Assembly (NCBI GenBank): GCA_018702955.1 | Contig: JABJEK010000009.1 | Location: 1-64,000 of the forward strand | Source: Rhodospirillaceae bacterium | GTDB lineage: Bacteria > Pseudomonadota > Alphaproteobacteria > UBA6615 | DNA: 64,000 nt | Reading direction: 5' to 3' | Shown: positions 25,290-34,215 of the stretch, piece after piece | Layout of the letters: the number at the start of each line of letters is the position of its first letter | Numbering within the stretch: the first letter of the stretch is position 1 | Notes under the pieces: generated by a model | Told to the model about the DNA's origin: nothing | The model's input: only the letters and a program-made list of their open reading frames with translations | Database searches by the model: none | Program-made: the position numbers and the translations under genes

Positions 25290-26093
25290 ATGACGACGCG
25301 GAATATCGATCGGCTCAACGAGATTATGGCGCAACTGCGCCATCCGACCGACGGCTGCCCCTGGGACGTGGCTCAAGACTTCAAATCAATCGCGCCCTAT
25401 ACGATTGAGGAGGCCTATGAGGTCGCTGACGCCATCGAACGCGATGATCGCGACAGCCTGCGCGAGGAACTCGGGGACCTGCTGCTCCAGGTCGTCTTCC
25501 ACGCGCGCATTGCCGAGGAAGAAAAGTCCTTCGATTTCGACGATGTGGCCGGCGCCATCGTCGACAAGCTGGTGCGCCGCCACCCACACGTGTTCGACAC
25601 CGACAATCACGATCCTGACTCGAGCCTGCGCGACAATTGGGAATCCCAGAAAGCCAGCGAACGGGCCGACAAGTCCCGGGCCAGGGGCGAGGATCCCAGC
25701 CTGCTCGACGATGTTCCGGTCGCTCTACCCGCGCTCACGCGTTCAGAGAAACTTCAAAAGCGCGCGGCCCGTGGAGGCTTCGACTGGACCGAGATTGATC
25801 CCGTCCTTGAAAAACTCGAAGAGGAACTGGGTGAACTCAAAGCCGAGATATCCGCTGGCGGAAGTCCCGAAAGACTAGCTGACGAAATGGGTGATCTGTT
25901 GTTTTCCTGCGTCAATCTTGCCCGTCACCTGAAACTCGACCCGGAAGAATCCTTGCGCGGCACCAACGCAAAATTCGAGCGCCGGTTCCGCCATGTCGAG
26001 ACGTCGGTCCGTAACGACGGCGATGATCTGCAAAAGGTTGGATTGGATGTTTTGGAAGAACGTTGGCAACAAGCGAAGAAACTTGGCTTGTGA
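25290..26093 (+). CDS. mazG: Nucleoside triphosphate pyrophosphohydrolase MazG
   Basis: 267 residues with two MazG repeats. The N-terminal one has IMAQLRHPTDGCPWDVAQDFKSIAPYTIEEAYEVADAIE and REELGDLLLQVVFHARIAEE, giving the ExxE/ExxD metal-binding helices. The C-terminal repeat has EEELGELKAEI and DEMGDLLFSCVNLARHL. GFDWTEIDPVLEKL links them. The enzyme removes pyrophosphate from non-canonical or excess NTPs in the cytoplasm. The ATG has a clear CGGAGG ribosome-binding site. In related genomes mazG often lies next to hflX; here the two are separated by accessory genes and point toward each other. Confidence 0.95.
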   Translation: MTTRNIDRLNEIMAQLRHPTDGCPWDVAQDFKSIAPYTIEEAYEVADAIERDDRDSLREELGDLLLQVVFHARIAEEEKSFDFDDVAGAIVDKLVRRHPHVFDTDNHDPDSSLRDNWESQKASERADKSRARGEDPSLLDDVPVALPALTRSEKLQKRAARGGFDWTEIDPVLEKLEEELGELKAEISAGGSPERLADEMGDLLFSCVNLARHLKLDPEESLRGTNAKFERRFRHVETSVRNDGDDLQKVGLDVLEERWQQAKKLGL

Positions 26094-26227
26094 TCCAAAA
26101 AATCTCCTAATCCCTTAAAATCCAACGAAAAATCAAACGCGTATTAATCTCGTTTTCCTACATTCGACCCGCGATGCAAAAGCACGCGCACGAGGTGCGT
26201 GCCACATAAATGGCGGGGAGAATATCG

Positions 26228-26623
26228 ATGGATATGAGTGTTCTCGACGGCAGCACGGGCAGTCCGGGGCTGAATGATCTACTCGAACATGCGCGAGAGG
26301 CCGTGCGCGGCGGTCGCCTGAGCGAGGCGCAGGAAACTTGCCAGTCGCTAATCGATACACATCCCGATCAACCCGACGCCTGGTTCCTTTTCGGCATGAC
26401 GGCGCTGCGCAACGGCGATGCCGACAAGGCACATACCTACCTGTCCCGCGCTGTCGATATGCGGCGCGGTTTCGCGCCATATCGGATCGCGCTTGGCCAA
26501 ACCCTGAAGCGTGCGGGGGATATCGACGGCGCTTATCGACAATTCCACGATGCCTGGATTCTCGACCCGCGAGCTCACGAAGCCGCGTTCGGACTTGCCA
26601 GCACGAGTGCCGCGATGGGCTAG
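26228..26623 (+). pseudogene. TPR-sulfotransferase, 5' part (interrupted by amber codon)
   Basis: 131 residues from an ATG with GGGGAG seven bases upstream. The sequence forms tetratricopeptide repeats (LSEAQETCQSLIDTHPDQPDAWFLFGMTALRNGD and so on) and stops abruptly at ASTSAAMG followed by TAG. The next codons, in the same frame and without another stop, continue as RAESTQLQRIALRLL and join the long ORF that encodes the rest of the TPR region and the sulfotransferase domain. The TAG lies where a TPR helix turn is expected (MG-x-RAES), so one base change from Trp or Gln would restore a 700-codon gene. Confidence 0.7.
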
Positions 26624-26656
26624 CGTGCCGAATCCACCCAGCTTCAGCGGATCGCG

Positions 26657-28330
26657 TTGCGGTTGTTGCGACGAAATGTGGGCCGACAGGTAAGCCGACG
26701 GTTCCTCGCCCATGCCGCCAACATTGGCGCGTATTTTCGGACCATTCCCGGTGCGGGATTATCGCGAGAGTATCGATCCGCGATGACACTGGCGCGATGG
26801 CTCACGAAGCGCGGTGATCCCAATGCCGCCTTTGTCGCCCTTGAACGCGCACAGCGCGCGGCCCCTGACGATCCCCGTCCCCTCGCCGAGCTGGCGCGTC
26901 AGGCATTCGATGCCGAAAATTTCCTTCTGGCTCTCGAATACCTGGAACGTGCACGCGAGGTCGCCCCGCAAAGTCTCGATGTAAGTTGCGAGTACGGCCG
27001 CCTGCTGAGCAGAATTGCGCGTCATGAAGACGCCTTCTCGGTCCTCGAGGATGCACATCTGCAAAACCCGGATGCGATCCGACCTCTCCTGCTTCTCGGT
27101 TGGGCACGGTATCGTGCCGGTCAAAGCCAGCGCGCAGTTTCAGACTTCGATGCCGTTCTCGAGCGGCAGCCGACATCGATCGAGGCGCATTACGGACGGG
27201 CACGCGCATTGATCGATGCCGGAGACATGTCGGATGCCAAGAGATGGCTTTACCGGACCATCGCGCTTTCTCCCGGCCATGCCGGCGCCTTGCGCGAGCT
27301 GGCCAATCTGAAAGACCTTGCGCCCGGCGATACACAATTTGGTGGCCTGATATCCGCCATCGAGGACGACACCTCCCCGCCGCAACGCCGCGCTGTGCTC
27401 CATATGGCCGCCGGTGCCAGCTGCCACAACGTCAAAGCCTATGCCGACGCGTTCGACCACTACCGGAACGGCAATCTGCTCAAGGACGTCGTCTTCGACA
27501 TACGAAGCTATGCCGGGCATATCGATGCTTTGATCGCCGGCTTTGACCGACATCATTTCGAACGCACAAAGGGTTGGGGAAATCCATCCGAAGTACCGGT
27601 TTTCATTCTCGGTATGCCACGCTCCGGCACGTCACTGGTTGAGCAAATTCTGGCCAGTCACTCGCACGTGCATGGGTCGGGAGAGCGCGAGGAAATGCTT
27701 CAACTCGCCGACCAGTTATCGGAACAACTGAACGACAGCCGTCCCTACCCGGCCTGCGTCGAAGGATTGTCCAGCAGTTCAAGCAAGGATATTGCCGAGC
27801 AGTTTCTCGGCGCCCTGAAACGCGCCGCTCCCCATGCCGCCCGCATCACCGACAAGATGCCGGGGAACTTTCATCATGTCGGCCTGATCGCGACCCTGTT
27901 TCCCAATGCGAAAATAATTCACTGCCGTCGTGATCCGCGCGATACGTGTCTTTCCATATTCTTCGGCGATTTCGTAGGGAGCCACCCCTACTCCTACGAC
28001 CTGACCAATCTGGGTCGCTATCACCGCCAATATGAGCGGTTGATGGCGCACTGGCACGAGGTGCTCCCGGGACGCATTCTGGATGTGAGCTATGAAGACC
28101 TGGTCGACCAGCAGGAAGACGGGTCACGCCGGATGGTCGCGTTCTGCGATCTGGACTGGGAGGCTCGGTGTCTTGAATTTCACAAGACGTCACGGAATGT
28201 GAAGACTCGAAGCAACGCGCAGGTCAGGCAGCCCATCTATCGTTCTTCGATCGAGCGCTGGCGGCCCTATGAGGCACATCTCGAGCCTCTGTTCGCCGCT
28301 CTGTCCGCGCCGGCCGAGGTTTCGCGCTAG
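26657..28330 (+). CDS. TPR-containing sulfotransferase family protein (3' part of split gene)
   Basis: 557 residues in the ORF as given. TPR repeats occupy about residues 40-225. The sulfotransferase domain follows, with VFILGMPRSGTSLVEQILASH (the 5'-PSB PAPS-binding loop), SGEREEMLQLAD, ITDKMPGNFHHVGLIATLFP and IIHCRRDPRDTCLSIFFGDF (3'-PB loop). It should transfer sulfate from PAPS to a sugar, lipid or protein. The TTG start at 26657 is weak and an ATG at 26783 is possible. The frame is the same as the upstream TPR ORF, so this is best seen as the main part of a gene split by one amber codon. Its stop is interlocked with that of the convergent gene (CTAG). Confidence 0.82.
   Translation: MRLLRRNVGRQVSRRFLAHAANIGAYFRTIPGAGLSREYRSAMTLARWLTKRGDPNAAFVALERAQRAAPDDPRPLAELARQAFDAENFLLALEYLERAREVAPQSLDVSCEYGRLLSRIARHEDAFSVLEDAHLQNPDAIRPLLLLGWARYRAGQSQRAVSDFDAVLERQPTSIEAHYGRARALIDAGDMSDAKRWLYRTIALSPGHAGALRELANLKDLAPGDTQFGGLISAIEDDTSPPQRRAVLHMAAGASCHNVKAYADAFDHYRNGNLLKDVVFDIRSYAGHIDALIAGFDRHHFERTKGWGNPSEVPVFILGMPRSGTSLVEQILASHSHVHGSGEREEMLQLADQLSEQLNDSRPYPACVEGLSSSSSKDIAEQFLGALKRAAPHAARITDKMPGNFHHVGLIATLFPNAKIIHCRRDPRDTCLSIFFGDFVGSHPYSYDLTNLGRYHRQYERLMAHWHEVLPGRILDVSYEDLVDQQEDGSRRMVAFCDLDWEARCLEFHKTSRNVKTRSNAQVRQPIYRSSIERWRPYEAHLEPLFAALSAPAEVSR
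28327..28330. other. Interlocked stop codons (CTAG) of convergent genes
   Basis: The palindrome CTAG provides TAG for the sulfotransferase on the plus strand and, read in reverse, TAG for the oxidoreductase on the minus strand, so the two genes overlap by four bases with no room for a terminator between them. Confidence 0.9.
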
Positions 28331-29205
28331 TCGTCCGACAAGAGGTGCAGCAGGCTCGATGTGTCCCAGCGGCCACCGCCGCGCGCCTGAACCTGGGCGT
28401 AGAACTGATCGACCAGCGCCGTCATCGGGAGCCGTGCTTCATTTCGTGCGGTCTCAGCCAGACAAATGCCCAAATCCTTGCGCATCCAGTCGACGGCGAA
28501 CCCGAACTCGTACTGGCCGTCCACCATGGTCGACCAGCGATTTTCCATCTGCCAGGACTGCGCCGCCCCCTTTGAGATGGTGCCGATAACCTTCTCCATA
28601 TCGAGCCCGGACTTCATGCCAAAATTCATCGCCTCGGACAGGCCCTGGACCACGCCGGCGATGCATATCTGATTGACCATCTTGGCAAGTTGTCCCGAAC
28701 CGCTCGGACCGATCAGCGTGCACGCCTGGGCATAGGCATCGATCACAGGGTTCGCACGGGCAAATGTTTCCGGCGTGCCGCCGACCATGACCGTCAGCGC
28801 GCCGTTTTCCGCGCCCGCCTGCCCGCCGGATACAGGCGCATCGAGGAACCCGATGTCGAGCCCGGCGCAGGTCTGCGCAAGTTCGCGGGCCAGATCCGCG
28901 GACGCCGTTGTGTGATCCACGAGGATCGCCCCCGCTGTCATCCCGGCCAGCGCGCCGTCATCGCCATGCACGACACTGCGGACATCATCATCATTTCCGA
29001 CACAAACAAACACGATATCGCAGCCCTGTGCGGCTTCACGCGGTGTCGGGTGAGCTGCGCCGCCACCTTCCGCGACCCAGGCCTCTGCCTTCGCACCGGT
29101 TCGATTGTAGACGGACACCGTGTGCCCCGCCGTCCGTAGATGGCCGGCCATCGGGTAGCCCATTACACCTAGACCAATGAACGCTGCTTTCACCTGATCA
29201 GACAT
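28327..29205 (-). CDS. NAD(P)-dependent beta-hydroxyacid dehydrogenase family oxidoreductase
   Basis: 292 residues of the 3-hydroxyisobutyrate / tartronate semialdehyde reductase family. FIGLGVMGYPMAGHLRTAGHTVSVYNRT is the Rossmann opening with GxGxMGxxM, and NRT fits NADP-tolerant members. DAPVSGGQAGAENGALTVMVGG is the conserved substrate-binding motif, and GSGQLAKMVNQICIAGVVQGLSEAMNFG contains the catalytic Lys (KMVNQ). It oxidises a short beta-hydroxyacid or reduces the matching semialdehyde. The ATG has GGGGAGAGGG upstream. It is 33 bp downstream of the inositol-phosphatase gene. Confidence 0.9.
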   Translation of the reverse strand: MSDQVKAAFIGLGVMGYPMAGHLRTAGHTVSVYNRTGAKAEAWVAEGGGAAHPTPREAAQGCDIVFVCVGNDDDVRSVVHGDDGALAGMTAGAILVDHTTASADLARELAQTCAGLDIGFLDAPVSGGQAGAENGALTVMVGGTPETFARANPVIDAYAQACTLIGPSGSGQLAKMVNQICIAGVVQGLSEAMNFGMKSGLDMEKVIGTISKGAAQSWQMENRWSTMVDGQYEFGFAVDWMRKDLGICLAETARNEARLPMTALVDQFYAQVQARGGGRWDTSSLLHLLSDD

Positions 29206-29238
29206 CCCTCTCCCCTTATCCGCCGCGCGTCGCGGTCG

Positions 29239-30051
29239 CTAGTGCCGTTCGTCGCTGTCGCTCGATGCAATTACCGCATGGATCTTCTGCCACACGTCAT
29301 GGCTGCGTGCCGTCAACATGTCGCCCTTCGGGTCTGTCAGATCATACCGCCCGCCATCCAGCAGTGCGCTATGGCCACCCGCCTCGCGAACCAGGAAGGT
29401 TCCTGCGGCGTGATCCCACGGCAGCAATTTTGTGTAGGCCGAGAACGCCCGTTCACCCGACAGTATCTGGACATACTCGTGGCCGGCACAGCGGGGCCGG
29501 AAGACTTCCCGGACCGTCTCCGGCGCCTGCTCGGCGCGCTCGCGCAGATAACGGGCCGCCGTTCCTACAAAGTCGGCCTCTGTTTCGACCTTCCCGAGTG
29601 CGACTTCCCGTCCATCCAGGCGCACGCCGTCTCCACGCGCACCAACCGCAAGCGCCCCGGAAACCGGCTCATAGATCCAGCCTGCCTCCACCTCGCCACG
29701 GACGACGTAGGCGACGATGACCGCAAAGGTCGAACGACCGTTGGCAAAATTCCAGGTCCCGTCGACGGGATCGATAACCCAGACCGGGTCATCCCCTGAC
29801 AGGCGATCGAATACGGATTTATCGGCAAACACCGCTTCCTCGCCGACGACCGTGCTGCCCGGCACCAGTTCCGGCAGGCGTTGCGTCAGCCACGCCTCGG
29901 TCTCGATATCGGCGATGGTGACCAACTCGCCACCATCCTTCTCGTCGATCTCACCGTCCCTGAGGGCGCGAAAACGCGGCAATATGATCTCTGCCGCTGC
30001 GGTCGCGATCAGTTCCGCGACTCCCTCCATGTCCGGTCGTGCCTGGCTCAT
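29239..30051 (-). CDS. Inositol monophosphatase family protein
   Basis: 270 residues with the Li-sensitive phosphatase motifs: VGEEAVFADKS (metal-binding GEE) near residue 74, WVIDPVDGTWNFANGRSTFAVIVAYV (DPxDGT) near 98, and LPWDHAAGTFLVREAGGHSALLDG (WDxAAG) near 215. EKDGGELVTIADIETEAWL in the N-terminal part corresponds to the D-x-T/VTxAD region. It removes phosphate from inositol phosphate, histidinol phosphate or a related compound in the cytoplasm. Its start overlaps the hflX stop (ATGA), so it is coupled to the hfq-hflX operon. Confidence 0.9.
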   Translation of the reverse strand: MSQARPDMEGVAELIATAAAEIILPRFRALRDGEIDEKDGGELVTIADIETEAWLTQRLPELVPGSTVVGEEAVFADKSVFDRLSGDDPVWVIDPVDGTWNFANGRSTFAVIVAYVVRGEVEAGWIYEPVSGALAVGARGDGVRLDGREVALGKVETEADFVGTAARYLRERAEQAPETVREVFRPRCAGHEYVQILSGERAFSAYTKLLPWDHAAGTFLVREAGGHSALLDGGRYDLTDPKGDMLTARSHDVWQKIHAVIASSDSDERH

Positions 30052-31412
30052 TGTGTTGCCGTCCCTTGCTCGAGACGCCGATGAAACCGTGCGACATCGC
30101 GCGGCGCAAGACGCACGGTGATTTTTGTATTTGCACCGCTGTCATCCCGCTCGATGACTTCGCCCTTTTCATACAGCCAGGCAAGCGCCGCACCATCCGC
30201 AAACGAAACCTCAAAGGTCTCGACGCTCTCGTCAGCGGCAAGAATGGCGTCCAGCCGCGCCAGCAGTTCTTCGCAGCCTTCTCCTGTCTCGGCCGACAGC
30301 ATCACCACATCATCACTATGCCGCGCCCGATCGGCCAAGAACGCGCGCTCATCGGCATCGATAAGGTCGATCTTGTTGAGGATTTCCAACTGCGCGGGCG
30401 GCCCTTTCTTTTCACTGTCGTCGTCGGGGCCGCGTTTCGCGTCCGCAAGCAGGTTGTCGAGAATGGCTTCGACATCCTGCTGCTGCGCATCGGTATCCGG
30501 ATCTGCACAGTCGCGGACATGCACAATCACGTCTGCCGCAGTTACTTCCTCCAATGTGGCGCGAAAGGCGGCGACCAGATCCGTCGGGAGATCCGAGATA
30601 AACCCGACCGTATCGGACAGGATCGCCGTCCTGCCCGACGGCAACTCGAGTTGCCGCATGGTCGGGTCGAGCGTCGCGAACAGCATATCTTCGGCATACA
30701 CCTCAGCGTTCGTGATCCGGTTGAACAGCGTCGATTTGCCGGCATTGGTGTAACCGGCAAGCGCGATCAACGGGTATGGCACGCGGGCACGGGCGCGCCG
30801 GTGCAGCCCTCGTGTGCGGCGCACCTGCTCGAGTTCGCGCTTGAGACGCGCGATCCTGTCATCGATCAGGCGCCGGTCGATTTCGATCTGGCTCTCACCG
30901 GGGCCGCCGACAAATCCAAATCCGCCACGCTGGCGCTCGAGATGGGTCCAGGACCGAACAAGCCGACTACGCTGATAACTGAGCGCGGCCAGTTCTACTT
31001 GCAGTTGCCCTTCGCGGGTCCGGGCCCGTGCGCCGAAGATTTCGAGAATAAGACCTGTTCGGTCTATTACCTTGGTCTTCCAGGCCCGTTCCAGATTGCG
31101 CTGCTGGACCGGCGTCAGCGGACCACCAACAATGACGAGCCCTATTTCATCTGCATCAATGCGGTCATGGACTTCCTCGACCACGCCACCACCGAACAGC
31201 GTCGAGGGACGCGGGCGGTTTAGCGGTACCGCCCGCATGCTGACAATATCCAGCGCTATCGCACGCGCGAGACCGGCCGTTTCTTCGAGAAGCGTGTCGG
31301 CGCTGCGGCCGTGGTTGCCGTCGGCAGTCGCGCGAAGAACGGGCTGAAGCACCAACGTGCGCGTTGGCGCTGCGCCGGTTTCATCCGTCACGGAATACTC
31401 TTTGGTACCCAA
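30048..31412 (-). CDS. hflX: GTPase HflX
   Basis: 454 residues as given. The N-terminal HflX domain includes RPSTLFGGGVVEEVHDRIDADEIGLVIVGGPLTPVQQRNLE, then RRGGFGFVGGPGESQIEIDRR. The G domain has G1 GYTNAGKSTLFN, G3 DTVGFISDLP and G4 NKIDL. HflX is a ribosome-associated GTPase that splits stalled or heat-damaged ribosomes. A C-terminal domain with a histidine-rich end follows. The ORF opens with TTG at 31412; a GTG at 31391 with an AAGAG upstream is an equally good start. It follows hfq after a very short gap, the classic hfq-hflX order. Confidence 0.95.
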   Translation of the reverse strand: MGTKEYSVTDETGAAPTRTLVLQPVLRATADGNHGRSADTLLEETAGLARAIALDIVSMRAVPLNRPRPSTLFGGGVVEEVHDRIDADEIGLVIVGGPLTPVQQRNLERAWKTKVIDRTGLILEIFGARARTREGQLQVELAALSYQRSRLVRSWTHLERQRGGFGFVGGPGESQIEIDRRLIDDRIARLKRELEQVRRTRGLHRRARARVPYPLIALAGYTNAGKSTLFNRITNAEVYAEDMLFATLDPTMRQLELPSGRTAILSDTVGFISDLPTDLVAAFRATLEEVTAADVIVHVRDCADPDTDAQQQDVEAILDNLLADAKRGPDDDSEKKGPPAQLEILNKIDLIDADERAFLADRARHSDDVVMLSAETGEGCEELLARLDAILAADESVETFEVSFADGAALAWLYEKGEVIERDDSGANTKITVRLAPRDVARFHRRLEQGTATQ

Positions 31413-31421
31413 GACGCGCGG

Positions 31422-31685
31422 TTACTCGGCCGCTTCGACGTCGGCCTCGTCCGTCTCCGGCTCGAAGAGCTGGATCGGCATCGACGGCATGACCGTCGAG
31501 ATCGCGTGTTTGTAGACAAGTTGTGAGTGCGCATCACGGCGCAGCAAGACACAAAAATTGTCGAACCAGGTCACGACGCCCTGCAGTTTTACGCCATTGA
31601 CGAGAAAGATCGTGACGGGAGTTTTGTTTTTTCGAATGTTATTCAGGAAAACGTCCTGAACATTCTGTGACCGTTCTGCAGCCAT
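31422..31685 (-). CDS. hfq: RNA chaperone Hfq
   Basis: 87 residues. [42 protein letters not shown] is the Sm1 motif and [13 protein letters not shown] the Sm2 motif (YKHA) of Hfq. The short C-terminal tail is acidic ([14 protein letters not shown]). The hexamer binds small RNAs and mRNA A-rich tracts and mediates post-transcriptional control. In alphaproteobacteria Hfq is also needed for nifA expression, which fits its place beside the ntr genes. The ATG has GAGG eight bases upstream. The 164 bp to dat contain a 7-bp-stem hairpin but no gene. Confidence 0.97.
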   Translation of the reverse strand: MAAERSQNVQDVFLNNIRKNKTPVTIFLVNGVKLQGVVTWFDNFCVLLRRDAHSQLVYKHAISTVMPSMPIQLFEPETDEADVEAAE

Positions 31686-31809
31686 CTTGATTACCTCAGC
31701 TTTGTTCTTGTGTTGGTTATTTTATGCGCTGTACGGATTTTGTTTTAAGTCATGTGTTTCCACCGCATCACGGCGACCCAAACACACGGTTATATACGTT
31801 AGGCTTCCC

Positions 31810-31827
31810 GGACTGGATTTCCAGTCC
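31810..31827. other. Inverted repeat (hairpin) between dat and hfq
   Basis: GGACTGG and CCAGTCC arms (7 bp) around ATTT. On the minus strand it follows the dat stop by about 23 bases but has no U-tract there, so it is not a standard terminator in that direction. On the plus strand TTCTT follows. It could stabilise the dat 3' end or mark processing. Confidence 0.45.
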
Positions 31828-31849
31828 TTCTTGCAACGATTTCGCGGAT

Positions 31850-32728
31850 TTATCCCCGGCTGAGTGCCAGCGGAGCCGAATCCATAAATTCCGTGTACCG
31901 GCCATGCAAAGCCGTACTCAGCGATCCGGGATTCCCGTTTGCGATGACCGTGTCGTCGATGCTCGTCACCGGGGTCACGAAATGTGACGAGTTGCTCAGG
32001 AACGCCTCACGCGCCTCAAGCGCTTCCTCGCGGGAGAATTTGCGCTCTTCGAACGTCAAACCCATGTCCCCGGCAATGCGAATTATCGCCTGGCGCGTGA
32101 TGCCGCGCAGGATATCCGGCCCCGCCGGGCGGGTTACAAGCGTACCGTCTGCCGTCACGATCCATGCGTTCGACGATGTGCCCTCAGTCACGAAGCCGTC
32201 CGTGTCACACATCCAGGCTTCATAGGCACCGGATTCCGCCGCCGCCTGCTTCCCGAGTACATTTGGCAACAGCGCGACCGTCTTGATATCGCACCGGGCC
32301 CAGCGCAGGTCATCGATCGTGATCACCTTGATCCCTTCATCGCGCATCTCGGCGGGAAACTCGGAAATCGGACGCACAGTCATGACCAACGCGGAGCGCG
32401 TGTCCGTCGGAAATTTGTGATCGCGTGGTGCGACGCCGCGGGTAACCTGGATGTAGAGAAGCGCCGTTGCATACCGGTTGCGCCTGACCAGTTCTCGCAT
32501 GGCCAATGCAAGCGCTGCGCGCGATACCGGCCAGGCAATACCCAGTTCGCCGAGCGAACGGTCCAGCCGGTCGAGATGCGGGGCTTCGTCGATCAGGCGT
32601 CCGCGATACAGGTGGATGACCTCATACACACCGTCGGCAAACTGATACCCGCGATCCTCGACATGCACCGCGGCACGCCGGTGCTCGATATAGCGGCCGT
32701 TAACGTAAGCAACACGCGGCACGGTCAA
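31850..32728 (-). CDS. dat: D-amino-acid transaminase
   Basis: 292 residues of the PLP fold-type IV family. YVNGRYIEHRRAAVHVEDRGYQFADGVYEVIHLYRG is the characteristic opening, with the fold-type IV Arg and Tyr. Lys in VALLPNVLGKQAAAESGAYEAW is the PLP-binding lysine region, and VTEGTSSNAWIV and RPAGPDILRGITRQAII follow. It interconverts D-alanine and D-glutamate with their 2-oxo acids, feeding wall precursors. The start is TTG at 32728 or, with a better GGGGG upstream, GTG at 32722. It lies in the ntrX-trkA-dat-hfq order known from alphaproteobacteria. Confidence 0.92.
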   Translation of the reverse strand: MTVPRVAYVNGRYIEHRRAAVHVEDRGYQFADGVYEVIHLYRGRLIDEAPHLDRLDRSLGELGIAWPVSRAALALAMRELVRRNRYATALLYIQVTRGVAPRDHKFPTDTRSALVMTVRPISEFPAEMRDEGIKVITIDDLRWARCDIKTVALLPNVLGKQAAAESGAYEAWMCDTDGFVTEGTSSNAWIVTADGTLVTRPAGPDILRGITRQAIIRIAGDMGLTFEERKFSREEALEAREAFLSNSSHFVTPVTSIDDTVIANGNPGSLSTALHGRYTEFMDSAPLALSRG

Positions 32729-32743
32729 CCCCCAGTTGCGGCG

Positions 32744-32765
32744 CGGTTACGGGAATCCGTAACCG
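32744..32765. other. Perfect 9-bp-stem inverted repeat between trkA and dat
   Basis: CGGTTACGG and CCGTAACCG flank a GAAT loop. It lies 14 bases after the trkA stop on the minus strand. No U-tract follows in either direction, so it is more likely an mRNA-stabilising or processing hairpin than an intrinsic terminator. Confidence 0.5.
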
Positions 32766-32778
32766 AACACACAGTCGT

Positions 32779-34155
32779 TTAAAAGAATTCCAGGCTGACC
32801 GCGAACATCCGCTCGACCTTGCGGACGGCGTCCTTGGTCGCAAACAGGACGATACGGTCTCCGACATTGACCACCGTTTCCTTCGTGACCATCAGCACCT
32901 GGTCGTCGCGCAGGATGGAGGCCACGATGACGCCTGCCGGTAGCTTCGCATCCATGATCGCCTTGCCGACGAGGCTTGAGGTCTCAAGCGCTTCGGCCTC
33001 GATCACTTCGCCGAAATTCTCTCCGATCGAATGAACCGAGCGAATGCGGCCGCGACGGATGATCTGCAAGATCGTCGAGACCGTAATGACACGCGGATTG
33101 ACCACGACGTCGATACCCAAGGGTGCCAACAACGGGTTATAGGTGTTGCTGTTGACCAACGTCACCGCGCGCTCCGCCCCGTAACGCTTGGCCAGCAACG
33201 ACGCCAGGATGTTGACTTCGTCATCATTGGTGATCGCCACCACCGTGCTTGCCTTGCTCACGCCGGCTTCAGCCAGAATATCGGGATCGAGCGCATCGCC
33301 GTGAATGACATTCGTCTTGCTGAGCGCATTGGCCGCTTCTTCGGCGCGTTCCTTGTTCAACTCAATGACACGGGCGGTAATCCCGGAGAATCGTTCCTCG
33401 ATATCCGCCGCAAGACTTTGGCCAATGTTGCCGCCACCGATGATGATGACCCGGCGCGCCTCCTGCTCCTCGTGACCGAATGCTGCCATGGCGCGCGGCA
33501 CATGCTCCGCATCGATGACAATATAGACTTCGTCACCCGGCTCCAGATGATCGTCGCCGGTCGGCACCATCGGCTTGCCTTCGCGGATGATACCGACGAT
33601 CGACAAGCGCAGATCCGGGAACAGCGTCGTCAACTGACGCAACGGCGTGTTCAGGATCGGGCATTCCTCTTCGCATCGAACACCAATCAGCCGCAGCCGG
33701 TTGTTGGCGAGCGGGATCATTTCGAACGAACCCGGCACCGTGAAACGCCGGCTGATCGCCCTGGCCACTTCGATTTCTGGAGAGATGATCACATCGATCG
33801 GCATGTGATCGCGCGAGAACAGATCGGCCCAGATCGGGTTCCGGTAGGCCTGCGATCGCACCCGCGCGATTTTCATCGGGACATCAAAAAGCGAGTGCGC
33901 GACCTGACACGCGATCATGTTCACTTCATCGGCGAACGTCACGGCCACGATCATGTCGGCATCTCGCGCCCCGGCCGCCTCAAGCACATCGGGGTGCGAG
34001 GCGAAACCAATCATCGTGGTCACGTCCAACGTGTCGCGAATACGCCGGATCAGCTCCGGACTTTGGTCGATAACGGTGACATCCACGCGCTCCGAGGCCA
34101 GCTCGCGCGCGATACTCGATCCAACCTGACCGCCACCACAGATAATCGCTTTCAT
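32779..34155 (-). CDS. trkA: Trk system potassium transporter TrkA
   Basis: 458 residues with two RCK units. The first begins MKAIICGGGQVGSSIARELASERVDVTVIDQ (Rossmann GxGxxG) and has a TrkA_C domain near residues 145-225. The second begins RVIIIGGGNIGQSLAADIEE near 233 and has its own TrkA_C domain at the end (GVIVASILRDDQVLMVTKETVVNVGDRIVLFA). It is the NAD(H)/ATP-binding regulatory subunit of the Trk potassium channel at the inner membrane. No trkH is in the window. It follows ntrX by 60 bp, as in other alphaproteobacteria. Confidence 0.96.
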   Translation of the reverse strand: MKAIICGGGQVGSSIARELASERVDVTVIDQSPELIRRIRDTLDVTTMIGFASHPDVLEAAGARDADMIVAVTFADEVNMIACQVAHSLFDVPMKIARVRSQAYRNPIWADLFSRDHMPIDVIISPEIEVARAISRRFTVPGSFEMIPLANNRLRLIGVRCEEECPILNTPLRQLTTLFPDLRLSIVGIIREGKPMVPTGDDHLEPGDEVYIVIDAEHVPRAMAAFGHEEQEARRVIIIGGGNIGQSLAADIEERFSGITARVIELNKERAEEAANALSKTNVIHGDALDPDILAEAGVSKASTVVAITNDDEVNILASLLAKRYGAERAVTLVNSNTYNPLLAPLGIDVVVNPRVITVSTILQIIRRGRIRSVHSIGENFGEVIEAEALETSSLVGKAIMDAKLPAGVIVASILRDDQVLMVTKETVVNVGDRIVLFATKDAVRKVERMFAVSLEFF

Positions 34156-34215
34156 GGGAATCCCCTGAAACCAGCCGCGCCACAGGGCACAGCATTCAAC
34201 AGTTCGGCCGCCCGC

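Noticed and set aside
30039-31223. 394-codon ORF on the plus strand
   Set aside because: Antisense to hflX, which has intact G motifs.
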